From Bacillota bacterium (lineage in GTDB: Bacteria; Bacillota; Clostridia; Peptostreptococcales; Anaerovoracaceae), in NCBI GenBank assembly GCA_016302925.1, contig JAEDMR010000095.1, positions 1 to 7,505 on the forward strand: a DNA stretch of 7,505 bases. Reading direction: 5' to 3'. A model generated the notes under the pieces. That model worked only from the letters and a program-made list of their open reading frames with translations, was not told the origin of the DNA and did no database searches. How positions within the stretch are numbered: the first letter of the stretch is position 1; each line of letters starts with the position of its first letter. Positions 1-6,256 of this stretch are shown here, piece by piece. The translations under genes and the position numbers were made by a program.

Positions 1-596
1 GCACACTTTTCTGTACCGCACCGGCATCAAACTGGCATGCCCAGTTCGGACTGCTGATCTCGGTGGATACCAGGTAAAACGCCAGCAGCTTCCAGAATTC
101 CTGCGGCACGCAATTCTTCCCGCCGAAGTATCCGTCGATTCTGCCCGCGGAACTTCACCGGGCATTCCACCGCAGCCGAAATCCGCCGGTCGATCTTCCG
201 ATTATAATAATCGTCCCAGCTCTCCTCGTTTTCTTCCGGCGGAACCGGCGCCTCCTGAATCCTTCTTAAAATCCGACCGCTCTCCACACCGTACTCATAT
301 CGGGTTTCGGCACCCATGGGCTTCAGCGCCTCAGACAGATCCATACCATCGATCCAGGACTGCAGCGAATAGACCCCTTCCTCGCACACGCCGAATTCTA
401 CGGGACGGCTCATGGGAATTCCCAGAGCAGCAACGCTTTCCATCATCTGAAACTCCAGACGCTTGTACGCCTCCTTCTCCGGCGACGAAATCCGGAGAAG
501 ATATTTTGTTCCGTCTGTATCCGTCACGCAGAACTTTCGGTCCGCCGACCACCCCGCCGCAATGGGTACAGCCGAAACAAACCGTTCCATAAACAT
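1..596 (-). pseudogene. aminoglycoside phosphotransferase-like kinase, internally deleted and frameshifted; C-terminus beyond left edge
   Basis: The N-terminal lobe (596 down to about 150) reads like the APH/choline-kinase-type family common in Clostridia: GWSADRKFCV, GTKYLLRIS with the lobe lysine, ALGIPMSRPVEFG, YSLQSWIDG, SGRILRRI and YYNRKIDRRI. After ECPVKF (167-150) the frame changes. From about 145 to the left edge another frame gives GRIDGYFGG, EFWKLLAFYLVSTEISSPNW and more, which resembles the C-terminal part of the same family. The segment that should lie between them, about 80 residues with the catalytic HGDxxxxN loop and the metal-binding IDFN-type Asp, is absent. The product cannot be an active kinase. 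Read without correction, the ORF ends at 27. Start choice: ATG 596 or ATG 590, behind AGGAAAGGGG (608-617 on the - strand); GTG 605 lies too close to it. It begins about 24 bases after the regulator upstream, so the two were probably co-transcribed. The original substrate is unknown. Family call is confident; deletion size is inferred from the usual family layout. Confidence 0.8.
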
Positions 597-619
597 AACG
601 CACACCCCTTTCCTGCCGC

Positions 620-827
620 CTAAAAGTAAAATACATCCTCGAATTTCTTATCCAACGCAATGCAGATTACCAGAGCCAGCTTCGTCATCGGGCTGAACTG
701 CCCGGTTTCGATGGAGCGGATAGTGTTCCTGGACACGCCCCATGATTTCTGCCAGCCTGGCCTGGGATAATCCCTGCTTCGTCCGGATTTCTTTCAGTCT
801 GTTTTTCAATATCAATTCGCTATCCAT
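620..827 (-). pseudogene. small XRE-family helix-turn-helix regulator (YozG-like), broken by a 1-base insertion
   Basis: From ATG 827 the first 30 codons give MDSELILKNRLKEIRTKQG then LSQARLAEIMG, the first half of a classic Cro/XRE HTH. A run of four C on the + strand (738-741; GGGG in the gene) shifts the frame, and the uncorrected reading ends after 59 codons at TAA 648. Removing one G restores VSRNTIRSIE, TGQFSPMTKLALVICIAL and DKKFEDVFYF, ending at TAG 620-622. That is 68 residues, the usual length of these minimal regulators. The span is 208 bases, 3n+1, as expected for one extra base. The recognition helix is lost in the shifted product. The start is supported by AGGTGA (836-831) just upstream. 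In intact relatives such proteins bind DNA as dimers and often control their own operon. A sequencing or assembly error in the homopolymer is an alternative to a true mutation. Confidence 0.85.
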
Positions 828-830
828 ATG

Positions 831-857
831 TCACCTACAAATCTCTTCTCTGTCCAT
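831..857 (-). other. 8-codon ORF with strong RBS upstream of the regulator; leader peptide or gene stump
   Basis: On the - strand GGGAGGA (870-864) is the best ribosome binding site in this region and lies 6 bases before ATG 857. The ORF reads MDREEICR and stops at TGA 833-831, inside the AGGTGA ribosome binding site of the regulator, so translation of the two would be coupled. The first residues resemble the start (M-N/D-K/R-EEI) of small membrane proteins, DUF6442-like as I recall them, that often sit beside this kind of regulator. It may therefore be what remains after an in-frame deletion of such a gene. A genuine short leader peptide is the alternative. The homology is from memory on six residues and is weak. 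Confidence 0.4.
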
Positions 858-880
858 AATCTTTCCTCCCAAAATCTATT

Positions 881-929
881 CGCCAAGTTTTATTGGCATT
901 TCTTTTGACTACATCTTCGCATTGCCAAG
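881..929. repeat. clustered CCAAG/TTGGC half-sites in the divergent promoter region
   Basis: CGCCAAG (881-887), TTGGCA (893-898) and TGCCAAG (923-929) are three related half-sites. The last two form an inverted repeat (TTGGCA with TGCCAA), and the first and third are direct copies. They lie just downstream of a possible -35 for the leftward genes. Such spacing is compatible with an operator for the adjacent HTH regulator, but this is inference from position and symmetry only. Confidence 0.3.
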
Positions 930-941
930 TGTATTTGTCAA
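913..941 (-). promoter_or_regulatory. possible leftward sigma-70-type promoter
   Basis: On the - strand a perfect TTGACA (941-936) is followed after 17 bases by GAAGAT (918-913), a poor -10 with only three of six consensus bases. It is the best candidate to drive the 857-to-left-edge genes, whose first ribosome binding site is about 45 bases downstream. The -35 is convincing, the -10 is not. Confidence 0.35.
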
Positions 942-959
942 TGCTGTGACAGAAGTTTC

Positions 960-988
960 TTGCATCTTTCTTACTCTTTCAGTACAAT
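960..988 (+). promoter_or_regulatory. sigma-70-type promoter of the secreted-protein gene
   Basis: TTGCAT (960-965), a 17-base spacer and TACAAT (983-988) give a good housekeeping promoter. Transcription would begin near 995, leaving a leader of about 30 bases before the start codon at 1028. It runs divergently from the leftward genes. Confidence 0.6.
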
Positions 989-1027
989 AAATGTATTCCA
1001 TGATATATTTCTCTGGAGGTAATGCAA

Positions 1028-2740
1028 ATGAAGAAAGTAATAAAGTTTACTGAAGCATGTTCTGTCATATTTATTGCGATGCTTTTCATGCTTCTGACAC
1101 AGGTCGCACCCGCAAACGCTGCCGGAAAAATTCCGCTGAACACCACGGATATTGCAATTGAAAGTGGGAAGACATACACGATTTCCAACAAGGAGGAGCT
1201 CCTGAATTTCGCTGAAATCGCAAGAACGGGGGCAAACTTTCAAGGATCCACAGTCGAACTTCTCAGTGATATCACGGTGGTGGAAGGACAGATCTCTCAT
1301 ATGGGGGAGACGGGAAAATATTCGCCGACGCTTAACGGAAAGAACATTACAGATGCCAGTGCTATCACATGGTGGCAGCCAATCGCAACTCATAACGGGC
1401 AGACGACCGGAACTTTTTCGGGAATTTTTGAGGGAAACAATCATGCAATTTCCGGTCTGGTTTTTGATTCCGACAGCGGCGACGAATATGCACTGTTCGG
1501 AAGATGCGACGGAGCCGTGATCCGAAATGTGACCGTTGAAAACTTTTACTTCAGAGGAGCAAACTGTGCCGGAATCTGTGCGGTGGCGTGGAACGGGACG
1601 GTGATAGAAAACTGTCATGCTATAGATGGAATTTTGGCCAACCGGGGATATTCCGGCGGAATTTTGGGAAAGACAGTAAACACATGGGGTGACAGCAATG
1701 CAATCACCCGTATCGAAAACTGCACCAGCCGCTGTCAAATTTTAGAGGGATGCTATCATACAGCGGGAAAAAGTGAAAGCTTTAATTCAGGCGGAATCGT
1801 TGGGCAATGCACCAATACGGTGGTGAAAAACTGTATCAATTACAGCACCATATCGGGAAGTGAAAATATTGGTCTGATCGTCGGCTATGCGGGCGAGGGT
1901 GTTACAGTAGAAAACTGCAGCAACACCGGCGAAGCGTTTGGCACTGACTATAAAAACAGAGTTGTAGGTAGCCAGGATGACACCGGCGAGCATGTGCATG
2001 TATTCAGCACGACATACACCTATGATGATAATACCCATTACTATCTCTGTGGATGCGGTCAGAAGTCCCAGCAGGCAAAACATATATATAATACTGCGAA
2101 GGATCTTGTGCTTGTACAGCCTACGCTGCTTCAGACCGGAAAAATGCAGAGAACCTGTTCCGTCTGCGGTGCAAAAGTTTATTCGATAATGGAGACAACA
2201 GGCAGTTATACGCTGGATATGGATATGAACCGTGCCGATGTGGTGATCGTGGATGGGAATACCATAAGAATTGAACCGAAGCTCAGCTATGTAATCACCG
2301 ATATGTACTTAAACGGCATGGAACTGCCCCTAGGCCAGCCGATTAAACTGAAGGATGGTGATGTGGTAAAGGTTGTCATCTATGGCGAAGAAGATGATAA
2401 ACCGTCAGCAGCGAACATCACGAAAACCATCAAGGGTGTACAGGCAACGACCATAAAGGCTTCCACATCCGCTGTTAAGGGGAAGATTAAGGTTGCATGG
2501 AAAAAATCTGCGGGATATAAAGTTGACTATTTCCAGGTATTTCGTTCCACCAAAAAAACCACCGGCTATGGTACGAAGCCTTTCTATCAGACCAAGACGG
2601 GAAAGGCAACTTATTATAACAACACGAAATCATTGAAGAAAGGCACACGCTACTATTACAAGGTACGCGGTGTACGTGTGCTCGATGGAAAGCGATATTA
2701 TACCAGATGGTCGAACATCGCAAACCGGACCGCCTTATAG
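1028..2740 (+). CDS. secreted multidomain surface-type protein (GLUG/beta-helix repeats, Cys/His module, Fn3-like C-terminus)
   Basis: This 570-residue protein is predicted to be exported. Residues 1-31 are a signal peptide (MKKVIKF, hydrophobic core, then APANA before the cleavage site). The start at 1028 is preferred because GGAGG (1015-1019) lies 8 bases upstream; ATG 1022 is only 2 bases away. Residues about 110-310 carry GLUG-like, parallel-beta-helix-type repeats: FSGIFEGNNHAISGL, SGGILGKT, SGGIVGQC, IGLIVGYA, interleaved with a recurring V/I-x-N-C motif (IENC twice, VKNC, VENC). Residues about 322-385 hold HVHVF, THYYLCGCG, KHIY and CSVCG, a His/Cys pattern like modules repeated in clostridial surface proteins and possibly metal-binding. 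A beta-rich segment (about 393-455) follows, then an Fn3-like domain (about 475-568: IKVAWKKSAGYKVDYFQVFR, GTRYYYKVRGVR). No LPXTG, SLH or choline-binding anchor is visible, so it is either released or held non-covalently. No catalytic motif is recognised. It is monocistronic, bounded by its own promoter and terminator. Adhesin or polysaccharide-binding roles are possible but unproven. Confidence 0.85.
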   Translation: MKKVIKFTEACSVIFIAMLFMLLTQVAPANAAGKIPLNTTDIAIESGKTYTISNKEELLNFAEIARTGANFQGSTVELLSDITVVEGQISHMGETGKYSPTLNGKNITDASAITWWQPIATHNGQTTGTFSGIFEGNNHAISGLVFDSDSGDEYALFGRCDGAVIRNVTVENFYFRGANCAGICAVAWNGTVIENCHAIDGILANRGYSGGILGKTVNTWGDSNAITRIENCTSRCQILEGCYHTAGKSESFNSGGIVGQCTNTVVKNCINYSTISGSENIGLIVGYAGEGVTVENCSNTGEAFGTDYKNRVVGSQDDTGEHVHVFSTTYTYDDNTHYYLCGCGQKSQQAKHIYNTAKDLVLVQPTLLQTGKMQRTCSVCGAKVYSIMETTGSYTLDMDMNRADVVIVDGNTIRIEPKLSYVITDMYLNGMELPLGQPIKLKDGDVVKVVIYGEEDDKPSAANITKTIKGVQATTIKASTSAVKGKIKVAWKKSAGYKVDYFQVFRSTKKTTGYGTKPFYQTKTGKATYYNNTKSLKKGTRYYYKVRGVRVLDGKRYYTRWSNIANRTAL

Positions 2741-2746
2741 ACTGTC

Positions 2747-2788
2747 AAAACGTACCCCCGGGGTAAACTCCCGCGGGTACGTTTTTTT
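2747..2788 (+). terminator. Rho-independent terminator after the secreted-protein gene
   Basis: AAAACGTACCC (2747-2757) pairs perfectly over 11 bp with GGGTACGTTTT (2775-2785). Inside, after one C/C mismatch, CGGG pairs with CCCG around a short loop. A run of seven T (2782-2788) follows. It begins six bases after the stop codon and insulates the glutamate mutase operon from upstream transcription. Confidence 0.93.
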
Positions 2789-2827
2789 ATTCTCCTGTTG
2801 AAAAACTTTTTTTGAACAATTAAACCG

Positions 2828-2856
2828 TTGACCATTGAGATATAACAATATATTAT
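2828..2856 (+). promoter_or_regulatory. promoter of the glutamate mutase operon
   Basis: TTGACC (2828-2833), a 17-base spacer and TATTAT (2851-2856) form a good sigma-70-type promoter. Further TATAAT hexamers at 2854-2859 and 2863-2868 lie in the same AT-rich stretch and could serve as alternative -10 elements. It is placed between the terminator and glmS, and no other promoter is apparent before the later genes. Confidence 0.6.
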
Positions 2857-2870
2857 AATAGATATAATAC

Positions 2871-2890
2871 ATTCTCCCGCAAGGGTGAAT
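2871..2890 (+). promoter_or_regulatory. small 5'-leader hairpin with GNRA-type tetraloop
   Basis: ATTC-T-CCC (2871-2878) pairs with GGG-T-GAAT (2883-2890) through seven base pairs and one T/T mismatch, closed by the loop GCAA. It lies just downstream of the predicted transcription start and about 10 bases before the glmS ribosome binding site, so it would sit at or near the 5' end of the operon mRNA. A role in mRNA stability or initiation is inference. Confidence 0.45.
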
Positions 2891-2909
2891 CCAAACGTGA
2901 GGTACGAAA

Positions 2910-3326
2910 GTGGAAAACAAAAAGAAATTAGTCATCGGCGTCATCGGCGCAGATGTACACGCAGTAGGAATTCAGATTCTCTATCACGCTTTTGAGGACG
3001 CCGGCTTCGACGTAACCAACCTGGGCGTGATGGTTTCTCAGGAAGAGTACATAGCAGCCGCTGTGGAAACCGACGCCGATGCCATCATGGTATCCTCTCT
3101 TTACGGACACGGCGAACTGGACTGCCGCGGCCTGAGAGAAAAATGCAACGAAGCCGGACTGAAGAATATCCTCCTTTATATAGGCGGCAACATCGTCGTA
3201 GGCAAGCAACCTTTCGATGAAGTGGAAGCCAGATTCAAGAAGATGGGCTTCAACCGTGTCTTCGGACCGGGAACCGCACCGGAAGAAACGATCAAATATC
3301 TGAAAGAGGATCTGGGAATCGAATAG
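2910..3326 (+). CDS. glmS: glutamate mutase (methylaspartate mutase) sigma subunit, cobalamin-binding
   Basis: Small component S (MutS/MamA) of adenosylcobalamin-dependent glutamate mutase (EC 5.4.99.1). It binds the cofactor base-off/His-on and docks on GlmE for the reversible rearrangement of L-glutamate to (2S,3S)-3-methylaspartate in the cytoplasm. The 138 residues match the family length of about 137. The full B12 signature is present: D15-x-H17-x-x-G20 (GADVHAVG) with His17 as the lower cobalt ligand, S62-S-L64 (VSSLYGHGE) and G92-G93 (IGGNIVVGK). KLREKC-like and FGPGTAPEETI segments also fit the clostridial proteins. The start is GTG 2910, with GAGG (2899-2902) 7 bases upstream. It is the first gene of the operon; glmL follows after 18 bases. 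The symbol is shared with the unrelated glucosamine-6-phosphate synthase gene, and the older name mutS has nothing to do with mismatch repair. Confidence 0.97.
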   Translation: MENKKKLVIGVIGADVHAVGIQILYHAFEDAGFDVTNLGVMVSQEEYIAAAVETDADAIMVSSLYGHGELDCRGLREKCNEAGLKNILLYIGGNIVVGKQPFDEVEARFKKMGFNRVFGPGTAPEETIKYLKEDLGIE

Positions 3327-3344
3327 GAAAGCAAGGTGACGCAG

Positions 3345-4745
3345 ATGAAACCAATTCTGATGATTGATTTCGGCAGCACCAACACGAAAGTTACCGCCGT
3401 GGATCTGGACAGCGAAACACTGCTGGGCACCGCAGCTGCCTACACCACAGTACAGACCGATGTGGGCGAAGGCCTGCAGGAGGCTATGACCAGGCTGGAA
3501 GAAAAAATCGGGAAGCTGGATTTCGCAGAGCGGTATGCCTGCTCCAGTGCGGCCGGCGGACTGAAGATGATCAGCAGCGGGCTGGTTCCCGAGCTGACCG
3601 CAGAAGCCGCAAGGCAGGCTGCCCTGGGGGCCGGTGCCAAGGTGATGAAAGTCTACTCCTATGAGCTGACGGAAGACGATGCGGAAGAAATCGAAGCATT
3701 GAGACCGGATATCTTCCTTCTCACCGGAGGAACCGACGGCGGCAACAAGGACAACATCATCCAGAATGCACAGGTGCTGGCAGAATGCAAGGCGGACTTT
3801 CCGGTGGTTCTGGCCGGGAACCGGACTGCAGCCAGAGCCTGTGAAAAGATTCTGACCGAAGCAGGACGCCAGGTCATCCGCTGCGAAAACGTAATGCCGA
3901 AATTCAACGAACTCAATATCGGACCCGCACAGGCAAAGATCCGTGAGATCTTCCTGGACCGGATCATCAAGGCCAAGGGACTTTCCCAGGCAAGCCAGCT
4001 GATCTCCGGTATCATGATGCCGACGCCGGCAGCCGTACTGGCCGCCATGGAGCTTCTTTCCAGAGGCACCAGGTCGGAAAAAGGGCTGGGTGAACTGGTT
4101 GCCGTAGATGTGGGCGGTGCTACCACCGACATTTACTCCATGACAGACGGTGCACCGGACCGGGCGGGAACCATTTTGAAAGGCCTGCCTGAGCCTTATG
4201 CCAAGCGAACCGTGGAAGGTGACATCGGCATGCGGTACAGCGCCGCAGGAATCGCCGAAGCCGTGGGGATCCCGATGCTGAGCCAGCTTTCCGGTCTGAC
4301 GGAAGAGCGGGTCAGAACGCTGCTTGCAGAGATTACCACTCATACCGACAGCCTGCCGGACACCGACGAAAAGAAACGGCTGGATCAGGCCCTGGCCTCC
4401 ATGGCCATCAAGGTGGGAATCACCCGCCATGCTGGTACGGTGGAAAAAGTCTACACCCCGGTGGGAGAAGCTTATGTCCAGGCCGGAAAAGATCTTTCCC
4501 GGGTAGATAAGATCATTCTGACCGGCGGCTCTCTGATCCACAACGAACCGGATACAGCAAGAGCCATTGCATCCCACGCCCTGTATGATATGGCACAGCC
4601 CGCGTCTCTGAAACCGAAAAACGCAGAGATCCTGATTGATACACAATATATCCTGTCGGCCATGGGCCTGCTGAGCCAGTACGCCCCCGACACCGCACTG
4701 AAAATTATGAAAAAGGAGCTAACATCCTATGGAACTGCAAAATAA
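3345..4745 (+). CDS. glmL: GlmL/MutL, ASKHA-fold ATPase-like partner of glutamate mutase
   Basis: This gene is always found between the two mutase subunit genes. The product is not a structural subunit and is thought to reactivate or chaperone the B12 enzyme, by analogy with diol dehydratase reactivases; direct proof is limited. The 466 residues agree with the family (about 460). ASKHA signatures are visible: phosphate-1 IDFGSTNTKV (7-16), a family TGGTDGGN motif (127-134), phosphate-2 VDVGGATTD (254-262) and the adenosine motif LTGGS (392-396). Start: ATG 3345 is chosen because relatives begin at MKPILMIDFG and AAGGTGA (3333-3339) is well placed. GTG 3336, three codons earlier and behind AGGAAAG, is an alternative. 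The 3' end overlaps glmE by 17 bases, implying coupled translation. It should not be confused with mismatch-repair MutL. Confidence 0.95.
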   Translation: MKPILMIDFGSTNTKVTAVDLDSETLLGTAAAYTTVQTDVGEGLQEAMTRLEEKIGKLDFAERYACSSAAGGLKMISSGLVPELTAEAARQAALGAGAKVMKVYSYELTEDDAEEIEALRPDIFLLTGGTDGGNKDNIIQNAQVLAECKADFPVVLAGNRTAARACEKILTEAGRQVIRCENVMPKFNELNIGPAQAKIREIFLDRIIKAKGLSQASQLISGIMMPTPAAVLAAMELLSRGTRSEKGLGELVAVDVGGATTDIYSMTDGAPDRAGTILKGLPEPYAKRTVEGDIGMRYSAAGIAEAVGIPMLSQLSGLTEERVRTLLAEITTHTDSLPDTDEKKRLDQALASMAIKVGITRHAGTVEKVYTPVGEAYVQAGKDLSRVDKIILTGGSLIHNEPDTARAIASHALYDMAQPASLKPKNAEILIDTQYILSAMGLLSQYAPDTALKIMKKELTSYGTAK

Positions 4746-6096
4746 AAAACTGACAAACGACGAATTTTACAGTCAGCAGAAAGAAGTTCTGGCCCAGTGG
4801 CCAACCGGCGCAGATGTGGATTTTGATGAGGCGGTGAAGTTTCATCAGAACCTGCCGGAACACAAAGTCTTCGGCAAAAAGCTGATCAAAGCCAAGAAAG
4901 AAGGAAAGACTCTGATTCAGCCTCGTGCAGGCGTTGCCCTGGTAAAAGATCACATTGAGCTGCTGACTTATCTGCAGGACAAGGGCGGCGCAGATCTGCT
5001 GCCGACCACCATTGACAGCTACACCCGTCAGAACCGCTACAAGGAAGCGGAAGTCGGCATCCAGGAATCCGTCCGCGAAAGCAAATCCATGCTCAACGGT
5101 CTGCCGGTTGTCAACCACGGTCTGTATGCATGCCGTGACATCATCAATGAACTGGATACGCCGGTACAGATCCGCCACGGTACACCGGATGCCCGTCTGC
5201 TGACAGAAATCTCCTATGCGGCAGGCTTCACCAGCTACGAAGGCGGCGGTATTTCCTACAACATTCCGTACGCGAAGAATGTGCAGCTGGAAAAGACCAT
5301 CCGCGACTGGCAGTACTGTGACCGCCTCACCGGTATCTACGAGGAAGCCGGCATCAGCATCAACCGGGAACCTTACGGTCCGCTGACCGGAACTCTGGTT
5401 CCTCCATGCATCTCCCATGCCGTTGCCATCATCGAATCTCTGCTGGCAGCAGAACAGGGCGTAAAGAACATCACCGTAGGTTACGGCCAGTGCGGAAACC
5501 TGGTACAGGACGTGGCAGCCATCCGTTCCCTGGGTTCCCTGACCGAAGAATATTTACATAAATATGGTTACAACGATGTGGAAGTCACCACCGTACTGCA
5601 CCAGTGGATGGGCGGCTTCCCGCAGGATGAAGCCCAGGCCTTCTCCGTCATTTCCTGGGGCAGCACCATCGCCGCTCTGTCGAAGGCCACCAAGGTCATC
5701 GTCAAGACACCGCACGAAGCCATGGGCGTTCCAACGAAGGAAGCCAACGCACAGGGTCTGCGCTGCACGAAGCAGATCATCAACATGCTGGGCGATCAGC
5801 AGTTATCTAACACCAGCCATGTCGTGCAGGAAATGATGATCATCTCCGCAGAAACCCGCTGCATCGTGGACAAGGTATTCGAGCTGGGCGAAGGTGACCT
5901 GGCTGTCGGTACTGTACGTGCCTTCCAGGCCGGCGTCATCGATATCCCGTTCGCACCGAGCAAATTCAACGCCGGAAAGATGCTGCCTGCAAGAGACAAT
6001 GCAGGTGCCATCCGTATCCTGAATCCTGCAGGCGTTCCGCTCACCAAGGAACTGAAGGACTTCAACAAAGAAAAGATCGAAGAAAGAGCGCAGTAA
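4729..6096 (+). CDS. glmE: glutamate mutase epsilon subunit, cut short by an in-frame TAA
   Basis: Large catalytic component E (MutE) of glutamate mutase, a TIM-barrel that holds substrate over cobalamin delivered by GlmS. ATG 4729 lies 10 bases after AAAGGAG (4712-4718), inside the end of glmL. All residues I know as active-site residues from the C. cochlearium enzyme are conserved at the same numbers: the arginine claw R66 (QPRAG), R100 (SYTRQNR), R149 (QIRHGTPD), plus E171, Y177 and Y181 (YEGGGISYNIPYAKN), K326 and E330 (VKTPHEA). The odd point is the end. The ORF stops after 455 codons, whereas the family has about 483-485. The missing tail is encoded directly downstream in the same frame (6097-6180) up to a second TAA, giving 484 codons in total. 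The TAA sits where relatives carry an aromatic residue. Whether the 455-residue protein is active, whether the stop is read through, or whether this is a base-calling error cannot be decided from sequence alone. Confidence 0.93.
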   Translation: MELQNKKLTNDEFYSQQKEVLAQWPTGADVDFDEAVKFHQNLPEHKVFGKKLIKAKKEGKTLIQPRAGVALVKDHIELLTYLQDKGGADLLPTTIDSYTRQNRYKEAEVGIQESVRESKSMLNGLPVVNHGLYACRDIINELDTPVQIRHGTPDARLLTEISYAAGFTSYEGGGISYNIPYAKNVQLEKTIRDWQYCDRLTGIYEEAGISINREPYGPLTGTLVPPCISHAVAIIESLLAAEQGVKNITVGYGQCGNLVQDVAAIRSLGSLTEEYLHKYGYNDVEVTTVLHQWMGGFPQDEAQAFSVISWGSTIAALSKATKVIVKTPHEAMGVPTKEANAQGLRCTKQIINMLGDQQLSNTSHVVQEMMIISAETRCIVDKVFELGEGDLAVGTVRAFQAGVIDIPFAPSKFNAGKMLPARDNAGAIRILNPAGVPLTKELKDFNKEKIEERAQ

Positions 6097-6183
6097 GAAA
6101 AGCGCCCTGCTTCCTTCCAGATGGTCATCGAAGAAGTATATGCAATCAGTAAGGGCCGGCTGGTAGGCCGCCCATGGAAATAA
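6097..6183 (+). pseudogene. untranslated or readthrough C-terminal tail of glmE
   Basis: Twenty-eight codons continue in the glmE frame after the TAA at 6094-6096: EKRPASFQMVIEEVYAISKG followed by RLVGRPWK and TAA (6181-6183). This matches the conserved end of clostridial GlmE (SFQMVIDD, AVGKGRLIGRP). It has no further stop and no frame change, so the interruption is a single codon and probably recent. ATG 6121 inside it lacks a ribosome binding site, so separate translation is unlikely. Confidence 0.85.
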
Positions 6184-6193
6184 CAGCTTCCGC

Positions 6194-6256
6194 TGCTTTG
6201 GCTCCGTTTAGTCCTCGACGCCGCAGTGGTGTCTGCGGAATCACTTCGCCGAAGCA
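6194..6256 (+). other. structured spacer between glmE and mal
   Basis: TGCTTTGGC (6194-6202) can pair with GCCGAAGCA (6248-6256) over 9 bp with one G-U pair. This encloses a perfect hairpin, CCGCAG (6221-6226) with CTGCGG (6233-6238) around a 6-base loop. CTTC/GAAG (6244-6254) is a competing small stem. No T run follows, so it is not a typical terminator. It could act in mRNA processing or stability, adjusting mal expression within the operon, or be a copy of an interspersed repeat. Pairing is read by eye, without an energy calculation. Confidence 0.4.

Noticed and set aside
971..1738. 255-codon open frame on the - strand opposite the secreted-protein gene
   Set aside because: The + strand frame has a promoter, ribosome binding site, signal peptide and terminator; the reverse frame resembles nothing.
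2789..2909. Cobalamin riboswitch upstream of a B12-dependent operon
   Set aside because: Only about 120 bases separate the terminator from glmS, they are very AT-rich, and no B12-box-like segment or multi-stem architecture is visible.
2928..4646. 572-codon open frame on the - strand opposite glmS and glmL
   Set aside because: It is antisense to two clear family members, has an unconvincing residue composition and no ribosome binding site logic; it is an artefact of the codon bias of the real genes.
2910..4745. DNA mismatch-repair genes mutS and mutL
   Set aside because: Only the old gene names coincide; the products show the B12-binding signature and the ASKHA fold of the glutamate mutase system.
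6094..6096. Recoding of the glmE stop as pyrrolysine or selenocysteine
   Set aside because: The codon is TAA, not TAG or TGA, and the expected residue is an ordinary aromatic; a point mutation is simpler.
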